Source: Pseudomonas sp. PH1b
GTDB lineage: Bacteria; Pseudomonadota; Gammaproteobacteria; Pseudomonadales; Pseudomonadaceae
Direction of reading: 5' to 3'
DNA length: 64,000 nucleotides
Assembly (NCBI RefSeq): GCF_000633395.1
Contig: NZ_AYMU01000004.1
Span: 372,001 to 436,000 of the forward strand
The stretch's first letter is position 1. The number at the start of each line of letters is the position of its first letter. Positions 34,597-43,679 of the stretch are shown here, one piece after another. Position numbers and translations under genes: made by a program. The notes under the pieces are model-generated. The model saw only the letters and a list, made by a program, of their open reading frames with translations. It made no database searches and was not told where the DNA came from.

Positions 34597-36168
34597 ATGT
34601 CAGGCAAAGGCAAGTTCAAGCAACAACTCTCTCTGGTGGACCTGACCTTCATCGGTCTGGGTGCGATCTTCGGTTCCGGCTGGCTGTTCGCTGCCAGCCA
34701 CGTCTCGGCGATTGCCGGGCCGGCGGGCATCTTCTCCTGGCTGCTGGGCGGTTTTGCCGTGCTGCTGCTGGGCATTGTCTATTGCGAACTGGGAGCGGCG
34801 CTGCCCCGAGCCGGTGGCGTGGTGCGCTACCCGGTGTTCTCCCACGGGCCATTGCTGGGCTACCTGATGGGGTTCATCACCCTGATCGCCTTTTCCAGCC
34901 TGGTGGCGATTGAGGTGGTGGCGGCCCGGCAATACGCTGCGGCCTGGTTTCCGCTGCTGACCCATGAAGGTTCGAGCAATCCGACGATCATCGGCTGGCT
35001 GTTGCAGTTCGCGCTGCTGTGCCTGTTTTTCTGGCTCAACTACTACAGCGTCAAGACCTTCGCCAAATCCAACAACTTCATCAGCCTGTTCAAGTTCATC
35101 GTGCCGCTGCTGGTGATCGGGGTGCTGTTCACCTTCTTCAAGCCGGACAACTTCCACGTCCAGGGCTTTGCCCCGTTCGGGTTGTCGGGGATCGAGATGG
35201 CGGTCTCGGCCGGGGGCATCATCTTTGCCTACCTGGGGCTGACGCCGATCATTTCCGTGGCCAGTGAAGTGCGCAACCCGCAGCGCACCATTCCCATCGC
35301 CCTGATCCTCTCGGTGCTGCTCTCGACCCTGATCTACGGCCTGTTGCAACTGGCGTTCCTGGGCAGTATTCCCACAGAGATGCTGGCCAACGGCTGGAGC
35401 GGCATCAGCAAGGAATTCTCCCTGCCTTACCGCGACATCGCCCTGACCCTCGGGGTCGGCTGGCTGGCCTACCTGGTGGTGGCCGACGCAGTGATCTCCC
35501 CCAGCGGCTGCGGCAACATCTACATGAACGCCACGCCGCGGGTGATCTATGGCTGGGCCCGCACCGGGACCTTCTTCAAGGTCTTCACCCGCATCGACGA
35601 GCAGTCCGGCATTCCACGTCCGGCGCTGTGGCTGACGTTCGGCCTGTCGGTGTTCTGGACCCTGCCGTTCCCGTCCTGGGAGGCGCTGATCAATGTGGTT
35701 TCGGCGGCCCTGGTGCTGAGCTACGCGATAGCCCCGGTCAGCGTTGCGGCCTTGCGCAAGAGCGCACCCCAACTGGCGCGACCGTTTCGGGTGCGGGGCT
35801 TTGCCGTGCTGGGACCGGTGTCCTTCGTGATCGCTGCGCTGATCGTCTACTGGTCCGGTTGGGGCACGGTGTCCTGGCTGCTGGGGCTGCAGATCCTGAT
35901 GTTCGTGATCTACCTGCTGTGTCGGCGCCTGGTGCCCACCGAGCACCTGAGCCTGGGGGAGCAGGTGCATTCGTCGCTGTGGCTGATTGCTTTCTACGCC
36001 CTGACCATCCTCATTTCCTACCTGGGCAGCTTCGGCGGCATCGGCACCCTGGCGCACCCCTACGACACCCTGACCGTCACCCTCATGGCCCTGTGCATCT
36101 ACTACTGGGGCGCCAACACCGGAGTACCGAGCGCCAAGCTGGTACTGGACGGCGATGAGCCGGAATGA
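34597..36168 (+). CDS. APC family amino acid permease
   Basis: A 523-residue amino acid/polyamine permease with about 12 to 14 helices and the family start [36 protein letters not shown] lies in the middle (about residue 226). Its stop overlaps an upstream in-frame start of the semialdehyde dehydrogenase, so the genes form an operon. By position it probably imports hydroxyproline or proline; the ribosome site is weak. Confidence 0.9.
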   Translation: MSGKGKFKQQLSLVDLTFIGLGAIFGSGWLFAASHVSAIAGPAGIFSWLLGGFAVLLLGIVYCELGAALPRAGGVVRYPVFSHGPLLGYLMGFITLIAFSSLVAIEVVAARQYAAAWFPLLTHEGSSNPTIIGWLLQFALLCLFFWLNYYSVKTFAKSNNFISLFKFIVPLLVIGVLFTFFKPDNFHVQGFAPFGLSGIEMAVSAGGIIFAYLGLTPIISVASEVRNPQRTIPIALILSVLLSTLIYGLLQLAFLGSIPTEMLANGWSGISKEFSLPYRDIALTLGVGWLAYLVVADAVISPSGCGNIYMNATPRVIYGWARTGTFFKVFTRIDEQSGIPRPALWLTFGLSVFWTLPFPSWEALINVVSAALVLSYAIAPVSVAALRKSAPQLARPFRVRGFAVLGPVSFVIAALIVYWSGWGTVSWLLGLQILMFVIYLLCRRLVPTEHLSLGEQVHSSLWLIAFYALTILISYLGSFGGIGTLAHPYDTLTVTLMALCIYYWGANTGVPSAKLVLDGDEPE

Positions 36169-36200
36169 ATCCGGCCACTTTCAAGCAGACGAGGTTATCC

Positions 36201-37778
36201 ATGGCTGTTACTGGACAGATGTTGATCGGCCACAGCGCCACCTTGGGGCAACGGGGTTCGTTCCAGGCGCTGGCGGCTGCCAGCGGCGAGGAGCTGCCAC
36301 CGCTGTTCGGCGGTGCCAGCGAGGCGGATCTTGCCCGTGCCTGCGCCCTGGCGCAGGCCGCGTTCGAGCCCTATCGCCAGAGCACACTGGCGCTGCGAGC
36401 GGCGTTTCTGGAAAGTATCGCGAGCAATATCCTGGCCCTCGGTGAGGCGCTGATCGAGCGCTGCCAACTGGAGACCGGCTTGCCCCGGGCCCGCCTGGAG
36501 GGCGAGCGCGGGCGTACCGTCGGCCAGTTGCGATTGTTTGCGGCGGTGGTCCGCGAGGGTGGTTTTCTCGGGGTGCGGATCGATCCTGCGCAACCGGCGC
36601 GCGAGCCTCTGCCCAGGGTCGACCTGCGCCTGCGCCAGATCGGCCTGGGGCCGGTGGCGGTGTTTGGTGCCTCGAACTTCCCCCTGGCGTTTTCCGTGGC
36701 CGGCGGCGACACCGCCTCGGCCCTGGCGGCGGGGTGCCCGGTGATCGTCAAGGCTCATTCAGCGCACCCCGGCACCTCGGAGCTGGTGGGGCAGGCGATC
36801 GTAGCCGCCGCGCAAAGCCACGGGTTGCCGGAGGGGGTGTTTTCACTGCTGTTCGACAGTGCCCGCAGTATCGGCCAGGGACTGGTGGCCGACCCGCGAA
36901 TCAAGGCCGTGGGCTTCACCGGATCGCGCACTGGCGGGGTCGCGCTGATGCAGATCGCCGCTGCTCGCGCGGAACCGATCCCGGTGTACGCCGAGATGAG
37001 TTCGATCAACCCCGTGCTGTTACTGCCCCATGCGCTGGAGTCGCGAGCGGAGTCGATCGCCGCGGCGTTCGTCACTTCCCTGACCCAGGGGGCCGGCCAG
37101 TTTTGCACCAATCCGGGGTTGCTCCTGGCGGTGGAAGGGCCGGCTCTGCAGCGCTTTGAAGCGGCCGCCGCCTCGGCCCTGGGCCAGGTGTCGGCGCAGA
37201 CCATGCTCACGCCGGGCATTCACCACAGTTACTGCCAGGGCGTTGCCGCGCTTGCCGAGCATGCCCAGGTGCAGACCCTGGCCCGAGGGCTGGCGGGGCA
37301 GGGCAACCAGGCCTGTGCGGCCTTGTTCGCCACCTCGGCCGAAGCCTTCTTGGGCTCGCCGGAGCTGCGTGAGGAGGTCTTTGGCCCCGCTTCGCTGATC
37401 GTTCGTTGTGCGAACCCTGCAAGCTTGCAGCAGGTGCTGCTGGGCCTGGAGGGCCAACTGACCATTGCCTTGCACCTGGATGACGGCGACCACCCCCAGG
37501 CCCGGGCGTTGCTGCCGCTTCTGGAGCAGAAGGCCGGGCGCTTGCTGGTCAACGGCTTTGGCACCGGCGTCGAGGTGGCCCATGCCATGGTCCATGGCGG
37601 CCCGTTTCCCGCCACCTCCGACAGCCGCAGCACCTCGGTGGGCAGCCTGGCGATCCAGCGCTTTCTGCGTCCGGTGTCTTACCAGGACCTGCCCGAGGCA
37701 CTGCTGCCCCTGGAGCTGCACGAGCGCAATCCGCTGCGGGTGCCGCAGTCGATCAATGGCCAGCAGCCGGGCGGCTGA
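36201..37778 (+). CDS. 2-oxoglutarate semialdehyde dehydrogenase
   Basis: A 525-residue NAD(P)-dependent aldehyde dehydrogenase of the KGSADH type. Landmarks are [12 protein letters not shown] (cofactor/Asn region), [10 protein letters not shown], the general-base Glu in [10 protein letters not shown] and the catalytic Cys in [10 protein letters not shown]. It oxidises 2-oxoglutarate semialdehyde to 2-oxoglutarate, the last step of hydroxyproline (and some sugar-acid) catabolism. ATG 36201 has GAGG upstream; an ATG at 36165 is also possible. Confidence 0.92.
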   Translation: MAVTGQMLIGHSATLGQRGSFQALAAASGEELPPLFGGASEADLARACALAQAAFEPYRQSTLALRAAFLESIASNILALGEALIERCQLETGLPRARLEGERGRTVGQLRLFAAVVREGGFLGVRIDPAQPAREPLPRVDLRLRQIGLGPVAVFGASNFPLAFSVAGGDTASALAAGCPVIVKAHSAHPGTSELVGQAIVAAAQSHGLPEGVFSLLFDSARSIGQGLVADPRIKAVGFTGSRTGGVALMQIAAARAEPIPVYAEMSSINPVLLLPHALESRAESIAAAFVTSLTQGAGQFCTNPGLLLAVEGPALQRFEAAAASALGQVSAQTMLTPGIHHSYCQGVAALAEHAQVQTLARGLAGQGNQACAALFATSAEAFLGSPELREEVFGPASLIVRCANPASLQQVLLGLEGQLTIALHLDDGDHPQARALLPLLEQKAGRLLVNGFGTGVEVAHAMVHGGPFPATSDSRSTSVGSLAIQRFLRPVSYQDLPEALLPLELHERNPLRVPQSINGQQPGG

Positions 37779-37949
37779 GCGTGCCTCGTCGAGAGGGCGA
37801 TGCCGGTCGGCGCGAGTGCTTGCGCGAGGCGCCGGTATGCCCTCTGCGATGGCCTGCTGGTGCAGTGTTCTGGTTGGCACGGCAGGCGCTTTTTCCCTCC
37901 GAAAACTCTCCCACAGGAGCGTTCACCCACCTGCCATAGAGGTTCCACC

Positions 37950-38960
37950 ATGTCTGACTCCATCACCCTGTCACTGGACGAAGTCCAGGCCCTGTCCTTC
38001 CAGGTACTGAGCCGGCACGGGCTGTCCGAGGCCCACAGCCGGGCAATCGCCGAGGTCATCACCCAGGGGCAGCGTGACGAATGCCACTCCCATGGCGTGT
38101 ATCGCCTGCTGGGCTGCGTACGCTCGGTGCGCGAAGGCAAGATCGACCCTCGGGCCGAGCCCAGCCTGCGCCATATCTCCCCGGGGGTGCTGGAGGTGGA
38201 TGCCCATTACGGCTATTCCCTGCTGGGTTTTCATAGCGGTTTGCCGCTGCTGGCCGAAAAGGCCCGCAGCCAGGGCATCGCCGCCATGGTGATCAAGCGC
38301 TGCTTTCATTTTTCCGCCCTGTGGCCCGAGGTCGAGGCGATTGCCGCCACCGGGCTGGTGGGCCTGGCGATGAACCCCAGCCACAGTTGGGTGGCCCCGG
38401 CCGGTGGCCGTCACCCGGTGTTCGGCACCAACCCCCTGGCCTTCGCCTGGCCACGCCCGGGGGGCAATCCCTTTGTCTTTGATTTCGCCACCAGCGCCAT
38501 TGCCCGCGGTGATATCGAGCTGCATGCCCGCCAGGGCAAACCCATTCCCAGCCACTGGGCCATCGATGCCGAGGGACAGCCGACCACCGACGCCAAGGCC
38601 GCGCTGGAGGGGGCCATGCAGACCTTTGGCGGGCACAAGGGCTCGGCCCTGGCGGCGATGATCGAACTGCTGGCCGGGGCCCTGATCGGCGATCTGACCA
38701 GTGCCGAGTCCATGGCGTTCGACGAGGGGGTAGGCGCCACGCCCTGTCACGGCGAGCTGGTGCTGGCCTTTGATCCCAAGGTGTTTTTGGGGGCGGACTA
38801 TCAGGCGGGGCTGGAGCGGGCGGAAGGATTGTTCGCGGGGATTGCCCGGCAAGGGGCGCGGTTGCCGTCTCAGCGGCGTTTTGAAGCCAGGGCCCGGAGC
38901 CTGGAGCACGGGGTGCAGATTCCCCGAGCATTGCTGGAAGAGATTCGCGGGCTGCTCTAG
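37950..38960 (+). CDS. lhpD: Ldh2-family ketimine reductase (LhpD/DpkA-like)
   Basis: A 336-residue malate/L-lactate dehydrogenase-2-family oxidoreductase. Segments typical of DpkA/LhpD are DECHSHGVYRLLG, KRCFHFSALWPEVE, HPVFGTNPLAFAWPR and TFGGHKGSALAAMIELLAG. Such enzymes reduce 1-pyrroline-2-carboxylate or 1-piperideine-2-carboxylate with NADPH. It accompanies hydroxyproline genes in P. aeruginosa (PA1252). The start ATG 37950 has AGAGG upstream. It lies 171 bp after the semialdehyde dehydrogenase. Confidence 0.87.
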   Translation: MSDSITLSLDEVQALSFQVLSRHGLSEAHSRAIAEVITQGQRDECHSHGVYRLLGCVRSVREGKIDPRAEPSLRHISPGVLEVDAHYGYSLLGFHSGLPLLAEKARSQGIAAMVIKRCFHFSALWPEVEAIAATGLVGLAMNPSHSWVAPAGGRHPVFGTNPLAFAWPRPGGNPFVFDFATSAIARGDIELHARQGKPIPSHWAIDAEGQPTTDAKAALEGAMQTFGGHKGSALAAMIELLAGALIGDLTSAESMAFDEGVGATPCHGELVLAFDPKVFLGADYQAGLERAEGLFAGIARQGARLPSQRRFEARARSLEHGVQIPRALLEEIRGLL

Positions 38961-38966
38961 GGCCTG

Positions 38967-39020
38967 TTCGCCGGCAAGTCGGCTCCTACGGATGGGGTAG
39001 GAGCCGGCTTGCCGGCGAAA
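38967..39020. repeat. REP-like inverted pair
   Basis: TTCGCCGGCAAGTCGGCTCC (from 38967) and its inverse GTAGGAGCCGGCTTGCCGGC (from 38997) form a hairpin between two convergent genes, where it may serve as a terminator. Confidence 0.88.
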
Positions 39021-39023
39021 GCG

Positions 39024-41183
39024 TCAGAAGCGAACGTTGGCCGCCAGCTCCGCGGAACGTCCCGGGGCGACGGTGGCAAACATCCCGACGTGGGAGGCGT
39101 CGTAGTAGGTCTCGTCGGTGAGGTTGAGCACGTTGAGCTGCAGGTCCAGGTTCTTGTTCACCCGATAGGCGACCATGGCGTCGTAGCGCCAGTAGGAATC
39201 GAGGCTCTTGGTGTTTTCATCGTTGGTGTAGCGCTTGTCCACATAGTTGGCGCCGCCGCCGATCTTCCAGCGGTCGGTGAGCGCGTAGGTGGTCCACACC
39301 GAGCCGCTGTTGGGGGCGATGAACTTGGCACGGTTGCCATCGTAGTTGGTGTCTTTGCCGGAGGCGTACTTGACCGTCTTGGCATCCAGGTAGGTGTAGC
39401 CGGCCATCACTTCCCACTGGTCGGTGAGGTGGCCGGTGGCGCCCACTTCAAAACCTTTCACCTCAACGTCGCCGTCCAGGGTGACCTCATTGCTGATCGG
39501 GTCGTAGGTCCGGGCGTTGGTCTTCTCGGTCTTGAACACCGCGGCGGTCAGGGCCAGGCGTTCGTTGAGCAGGTCCCACTTGGTGCCCAGCTCGATGCTG
39601 CGGCTCTTTTCCGGGTCCAGGTTGCTCAGCCGTCCGCCTGCGGCGCCGTCGGCACCGCCCGATTGCCCGGCGGTTTCCCCCGAAGGGTTGAACGAGGTGC
39701 CGTAGGACAGGTAGATGCTGCCGTAGGGCAGGGGCTTGAAGACGATGCCGCTCTGGTAGGTCCAGATGTTGCTGCGGTTGCTCTGTGTATTGTCGCGCAC
39801 GTGATAGTTGTCAAAGCGTGCCCCCAGGTTCAGGTCCCATTGCTCGTGCAGGGCCAGGGTGTCCATGACGTAGAGAGCACGGTTGTTGTGCTTGGTGACG
39901 CTGTGGTTGCCATTACCCCGTGCCACAGGCGCGTAGGGATCCTTTGGGTTGGGGTTTTCCAGGCTGCCCGGGTCACTGCCTTTGGGTGAGTAGCGATTCT
40001 TGACATCGATCCGTTCGCGGGAGAACTCGACCCCGGCGCTGTAGCTGTGGCCGATGGAGCCGGTATCGAACTTGCCGAAGATATCGGTCTGGTTGATGGT
40101 CGAGGTGTTGACCACGTTGCGCCCACGGGCCGGGCCACGCAGTACGACACCCGTGAGTTCGTTCTGCGCGGAGCCAAGCGTCGGCCGGCTCATGATGTAG
40201 TCCTGCATGCTGCGGCCCTGGCGCGTGGTGTTGCGCAGAGTCAGGTGTTCACTGAAGTCGTGCTCCAGTTGCAGGGTCGCAAGATCAGCCGAGGTCTTGC
40301 GGAAGTCACGCTTGGCAAAACCGTAGAAGTTGTCGCGGTCGACCTTGACTGGTTTGCCGGTGATTTCCGAGACCGGGTGCCCCTGGTCGGGAATGTCGTC
40401 GCTTTGCATGTGGTAGTAGCTGAGGGTACCGCGGGTATCGGTGTTCAGGCCGAAGGAAAAACTTGGCGCCAGGCCCCAGCGACTGACTTCGACATCGTCG
40501 CGCCCGGGGGTATCGGCCTCATGCTTCATGGCGTTCAGGCGCAGGGCCATGTTCTGCTCGGGCAGGTACTGGTTGAGGTCAATGGTGGTGCGGCGCAGCT
40601 GGTCGGTGCCCAGGCTCAGGCTGCCGGCTGCGAAGGTTTCCTGCTGGGGCACCTTGCTGATCAGGTTGATGCTGCCGCCGGTCGAGCCCCGTCCCGAATA
40701 GGCCGAGCCCGGGCCTTTGACGATCTCGATCTGTTCGACGTTGAAGGCTTCGTGGGTCATGCGGCCGACGTCGCGGATGCCGTCGATCATGATGTCGGTG
40801 CTGGCCTCGAAACCACGGATGAACGGACGGTCACCCAGCGGCGTGCCGCCTTCGCCGGCACCGAAGGTGATGCCCGGCGTGGTCCGCAGGGCGTCGGCCA
40901 GGGTCGAGACTGCGCGTTCCTGCATCAGCGATTCGGTGATGATGGTCACCGACTTGGGTGTCTCGCGCAGGGGCGCGGTGAACTTCACCGAGTCGGATGT
41001 CTCGCGCTTGTAGCCGGGCTTGTGCTCGCCCTGGACGTGGGTGGTGCCGAGGTTCAGCGCTTCGGCGTTGGATTGACGCTGGGTCTCTTCAAGCGTGGCT
41101 CCCAGGCTGGCTTCGCTGAGGGCCATGAGACCGAGGGAGGTGGACCACAACTTCCATGGTTGTGGGCGGGCAGGACTGGACAT
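39024..41183 (-). CDS. TonB-dependent siderophore receptor (catecholate/Fiu-like)
   Basis: A 719-residue outer-membrane receptor. It shows the siderophore-receptor plug pattern TPKSVTIITESLMQERAV, LRTTPGITFGAGEGG, RPFIRGFEASTDIMIDG and IEIVKGPGSAYSGRGSTGG, then a 22-strand barrel ending in ...AELAANVRF. The pattern is close to Fiu/PiuA-type catecholate receptors. It has no TonB-linked signalling extension, so it is probably regulated by Fur alone. Confidence 0.92.
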   Translation of the reverse strand: MSSPARPQPWKLWSTSLGLMALSEASLGATLEETQRQSNAEALNLGTTHVQGEHKPGYKRETSDSVKFTAPLRETPKSVTIITESLMQERAVSTLADALRTTPGITFGAGEGGTPLGDRPFIRGFEASTDIMIDGIRDVGRMTHEAFNVEQIEIVKGPGSAYSGRGSTGGSINLISKVPQQETFAAGSLSLGTDQLRRTTIDLNQYLPEQNMALRLNAMKHEADTPGRDDVEVSRWGLAPSFSFGLNTDTRGTLSYYHMQSDDIPDQGHPVSEITGKPVKVDRDNFYGFAKRDFRKTSADLATLQLEHDFSEHLTLRNTTRQGRSMQDYIMSRPTLGSAQNELTGVVLRGPARGRNVVNTSTINQTDIFGKFDTGSIGHSYSAGVEFSRERIDVKNRYSPKGSDPGSLENPNPKDPYAPVARGNGNHSVTKHNNRALYVMDTLALHEQWDLNLGARFDNYHVRDNTQSNRSNIWTYQSGIVFKPLPYGSIYLSYGTSFNPSGETAGQSGGADGAAGGRLSNLDPEKSRSIELGTKWDLLNERLALTAAVFKTEKTNARTYDPISNEVTLDGDVEVKGFEVGATGHLTDQWEVMAGYTYLDAKTVKYASGKDTNYDGNRAKFIAPNSGSVWTTYALTDRWKIGGGANYVDKRYTNDENTKSLDSYWRYDAMVAYRVNKNLDLQLNVLNLTDETYYDASHVGMFATVAPGRSAELAANVRF

Positions 41184-41207
41184 TGGGATAAAGCCTCCGT
41201 TTTATTT

Positions 41208-41226
41208 GGAAGCGATTCTCATGTGC
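41208..41226 (-). promoter_or_regulatory. Possible Fur box before the siderophore receptor
   Basis: On the minus strand, GCACATGAGAATCGCTTCC matches the 19-bp Fur consensus at 11 positions, with the core ATGA.AATC well kept. It lies 25 bp upstream of the receptor start. The match is modest. Confidence 0.35.
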
Positions 41227-41416
41227 GAATTCATATCATTCAATCAGATACTTCTGAACAATCGTGTCGAAAAGTGTATGTGTGAATCTGCATCGGGGGC
41301 CGGCCCTTGCCTCATTGGCCCTGGGGAGTTGGACCGGCTGCAGAATCTTGCGCTGGATGCTTTGCTTTTATTTTGCGTTGCGTTCTGATGGGCGACCCAC
41401 CACCAGGAGATCAGGG

Positions 41417-41953
41417 ATGAACCTGCATTTTGAAACCTCCAACCTGTTGTTGCGTCCACGCACCCTGGAACATTTCCAGGCCTGCCTGAGCATGGACCAG
41501 GACCCTGAAGTCAACCGTTTCATCCCGGGAACCTGGGACGGCGGGACCTGGCACCGGGATTTTTTGCACTCGCGCATGACCGAGGATTTTGGTGAGCGTT
41601 GCGGTTACTGGGCGATCTTCGCCAAGGACGCTCCGGATGAATTGCTGGGCTGGGTGTCGTTCATTCCCTTCGATGCCGTTGGGCCCGAGCTGGAGATGGG
41701 CTGGCGCCTGGTGCGGCAGGCCTGGGGGCGAGGATTTGCCTCGGAGGCGGCGCGACGGATCGTCGAGCATGCGTTTGCCGATCCGGGGGTGGAACGGATA
41801 GTTGCCGATGCCCATGTCGATAATGGCGCCTCCTTGGCGGTGGCGCGCAAGATCGGTTTTCGTTTCAGTCACGATGCCGATTTCGAAGGCTTGCCTTGCC
41901 GCTTCTTCGACATGACCCGTGAAGATTTTCTTCAGCGCCGCGCTGCGGTCTGA
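41417..41953 (+). CDS. GNAT family N-acetyltransferase (RimJ/RimL-like)
   Basis: A 178-residue acetyltransferase of the Acetyltransf_3 type. It starts TSNLLLRPRTLEHF, has the acetyl-CoA loop RQAWGRGFASEAARRIVEHA (about residues 104-123) and ends with NGASLAVARKIGFRF. ATG 41417 follows AGGAG. It is divergent from the siderophore receptor. Substrate (protein N-terminus or small amine) unknown. Confidence 0.9.
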   Translation: MNLHFETSNLLLRPRTLEHFQACLSMDQDPEVNRFIPGTWDGGTWHRDFLHSRMTEDFGERCGYWAIFAKDAPDELLGWVSFIPFDAVGPELEMGWRLVRQAWGRGFASEAARRIVEHAFADPGVERIVADAHVDNGASLAVARKIGFRFSHDADFEGLPCRFFDMTREDFLQRRAAV

Positions 41954-41981
41954 GTGCTGGCCGGCGCTTGCATTGGCCAGG

Positions 41982-42009
41982 ACAGGGGCGCCTTGATCGG
42001 CACCCCTGT
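41982..42009. terminator. Hairpin between convergent genes
   Basis: The inverted repeat ACAGGGG.GCC / GGC.CCCCTGT around TTGATC lies between the acetyltransferase (plus) and the small membrane protein (minus). No T run, so probable only. Confidence 0.5.
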
Positions 42010-42025
42010 GGTTTCAGCCATTGGC

Positions 42026-42400
42026 TCAGAGGTGGCGGCTGACCCACCACAGCACCAGGAAGGCGATGCCGGCCGCCAGGGCCGACAGCTGGAACAGGTT
42101 GATCAGCCACTTCAAGCCCAGGGGGAAGTTCTTGTAGTCGCGCACGTCCATGCCACCGTTGCGCAGAAACAGGTGGGGCATGGCGAACAGGCCGCCGATG
42201 CACACCAGCATGAACAGGCGGCTGAGGGGGTCCTTGCCCAGCAGGGGCATGCGAATCGAGATGACGCGGCAGCGAGCCAGGTGCTTGACCATGTCGTCGA
42301 TCCTGAAATAGCCCAGGTAGACCTGGATCACCAGGGACACCAGTCCGGACATGACCACCAGAATCCAACCCGCGGTATAAATATCTTTGGCGTTACACAT
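42026..42400 (-). CDS. Small membrane protein of unknown function
   Basis: A 124-residue protein with three predicted membrane segments (GWILVVMSGLVSLVIQVYLG, LFMLVCIGGLFAMPHLFL, LFQLSALAAGIAFLVLWWV) separated by a basic cytosolic loop. It resembles a class of small Pseudomonas inner-membrane proteins of unknown role. No domain recognised. Confidence 0.72.
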   Translation of the reverse strand: MCNAKDIYTAGWILVVMSGLVSLVIQVYLGYFRIDDMVKHLARCRVISIRMPLLGKDPLSRLFMLVCIGGLFAMPHLFLRNGGMDVRDYKNFPLGLKWLINLFQLSALAAGIAFLVLWWVSRHL

Positions 42401-42931
42401 ATCTATTCAGTGACCTCCTCACGTTTCACGACCAGGCGTTTGGCGTATCTCTCCTTCAATGAGCCCTGGCACGCAGGGCAGCCGACCACCATAACACCCC
42501 CGAGCCTGGACTGGGCGCAAGGGACTTGGGGCCCGGGTTGCAATGTCCGGGCCGCGCCGTATGGAGAATGTGAGAAGGACCCTAGAAGGTTGGCGTTGTT
42601 GTTGCCATGGGACGAGTACCAAAGAGCCGAGCGCGTTTGAGCTTCACGCCAGAGGGCGACCGGGCTGTCGAGGCTCGTAGAGGCCTTGTGTTAGCCGATG
42701 ATCACCCTGGCGTTGTCTGTCGCTCATGCATGTCAGCGTCGTGAGCGGTGACGGCTTCAGCGTGGCCCGTGATCCTGGATTGTTGATTGCAGGTTCAGCA
42801 ACCCGACAGTCTCGAGCTGTTAAAACGTCTGCACGCCAAGCAGGAGCTGGGCGCTGACAAGGGGGCAAAAGTGGCTCACCGGATTCGTACCCGACGTTGA
42901 AGTCCGATCCGGTCCATTCGGTTTAACCAGC
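42401..42931. other. Gene-poor stretch with a short unrecognised 3' fragment
   Basis: This 531-bp stretch has no convincing gene. Near its end, 42787-42900 reads QPDSLELLKRLHAKQELGAD, then GAKVAHRIRTRR and a stop, just before a strong terminator. The composition looks coding, but the frame closes upstream (TGA at 42784). It could be the 3' relic of a lost gene or a very small protein starting at TTG 42787. The rest shows nothing recognisable. Confidence 0.35.
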
Positions 42932-42960
42932 AGAGCGATCCCAAGGATCGCTCTTTTTTT
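42932..42960 (+). terminator. Rho-independent terminator
   Basis: Stem AGAGCGATCC / GGATCGCTCT with a 3-nt loop, then seven T residues. A canonical terminator that now follows only a short coding fragment on the plus strand. Confidence 0.92.
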
Positions 42961-42984
42961 GTCGGGTGATTCTCGGCAGGCCTT

Positions 42985-43404
42985 TCAGACCAGTCCCAGG
43001 GTTACAGGCCGGGCGCCGGGGAATACGCTCTGCAATTGAGCGCTGGAAAGCCCCCAGGCATGGCCCAGCAGGCCTCCGAGCAGATCTCGGTAGTTGTTGA
43101 GCACCGGATAGTCGCGATTTTGCAGCAGGCTCTGGGCGTTGACAGCCACCTGTTCCCCGGCGATCCGCCCGCCGCGAACCCCGCCACCCAGCACCCAGTA
43201 CACCGTGCCATGGCCGTGATCGGTGCCCTTGGCACCATTCTCGCGAAAGGTCCGTCCGAACTCCGAAACCACCACCACGAGGCTGTCCTGCCAGTGTTCG
43301 CCCATGGCTTCGGCGTAGGCCAGCAACCCCTGTCCGAGGCTGGCCAGATTGTTGGCCAGGGGGCCATGAGTGCTGCCCTGGTTGACGTGGGTATCCCACC
43401 CGTT
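42985..43404 (-). pseudogene. DUF1501 family protein, C-terminal remnant
   Basis: The reading frame from 43404 down to 42985 encodes about 139 residues typical of the C-terminus of DUF1501 proteins: NGWDTHVNQGSTHGPLANNL, VVVSEFGRTFRENGAKGTDH, then VLGGGVRGGRIAGE. Intact members have roughly 400 residues and a Tat signal. Here everything before the GWDTH motif is missing and the upstream frame is unrelated. The usual DUF1800 partner is absent. Confidence 0.75.
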
Positions 43405-43679
43405 TGCGCGAGATGAACCGGGCGCAGGCCGGCTCCCAGGCCTCTTGGTGTTCGATGTCCAACGCTCTAGATCAGTTGTTTCAACGGGCCCTTCCCGACC
43501 TTGCCGTCGACCGTTCGTCCGACGGATGGAATTGGCAAGCACTAGTCTCTGCGTCATGCTGTCGACGGATGTCGTAATGCCACTATTTTGGACTCGACCC
43601 ATTTCCCCAGTGGCGTTTTCCCTCTGCGATGTTGAGATAGGTTTTCTGATGATTGTGTTGATCCTGTCCGAGGCGCGGT

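Noticed and set aside
43405..43679. Possible extension of the DUF1501 remnant or a plus-strand small gene
   Set aside because: Neither frame shows family motifs. The frame upstream of 43404 is unrelated text, so the region is treated as non-coding, probably the promoter of the EAL gene.
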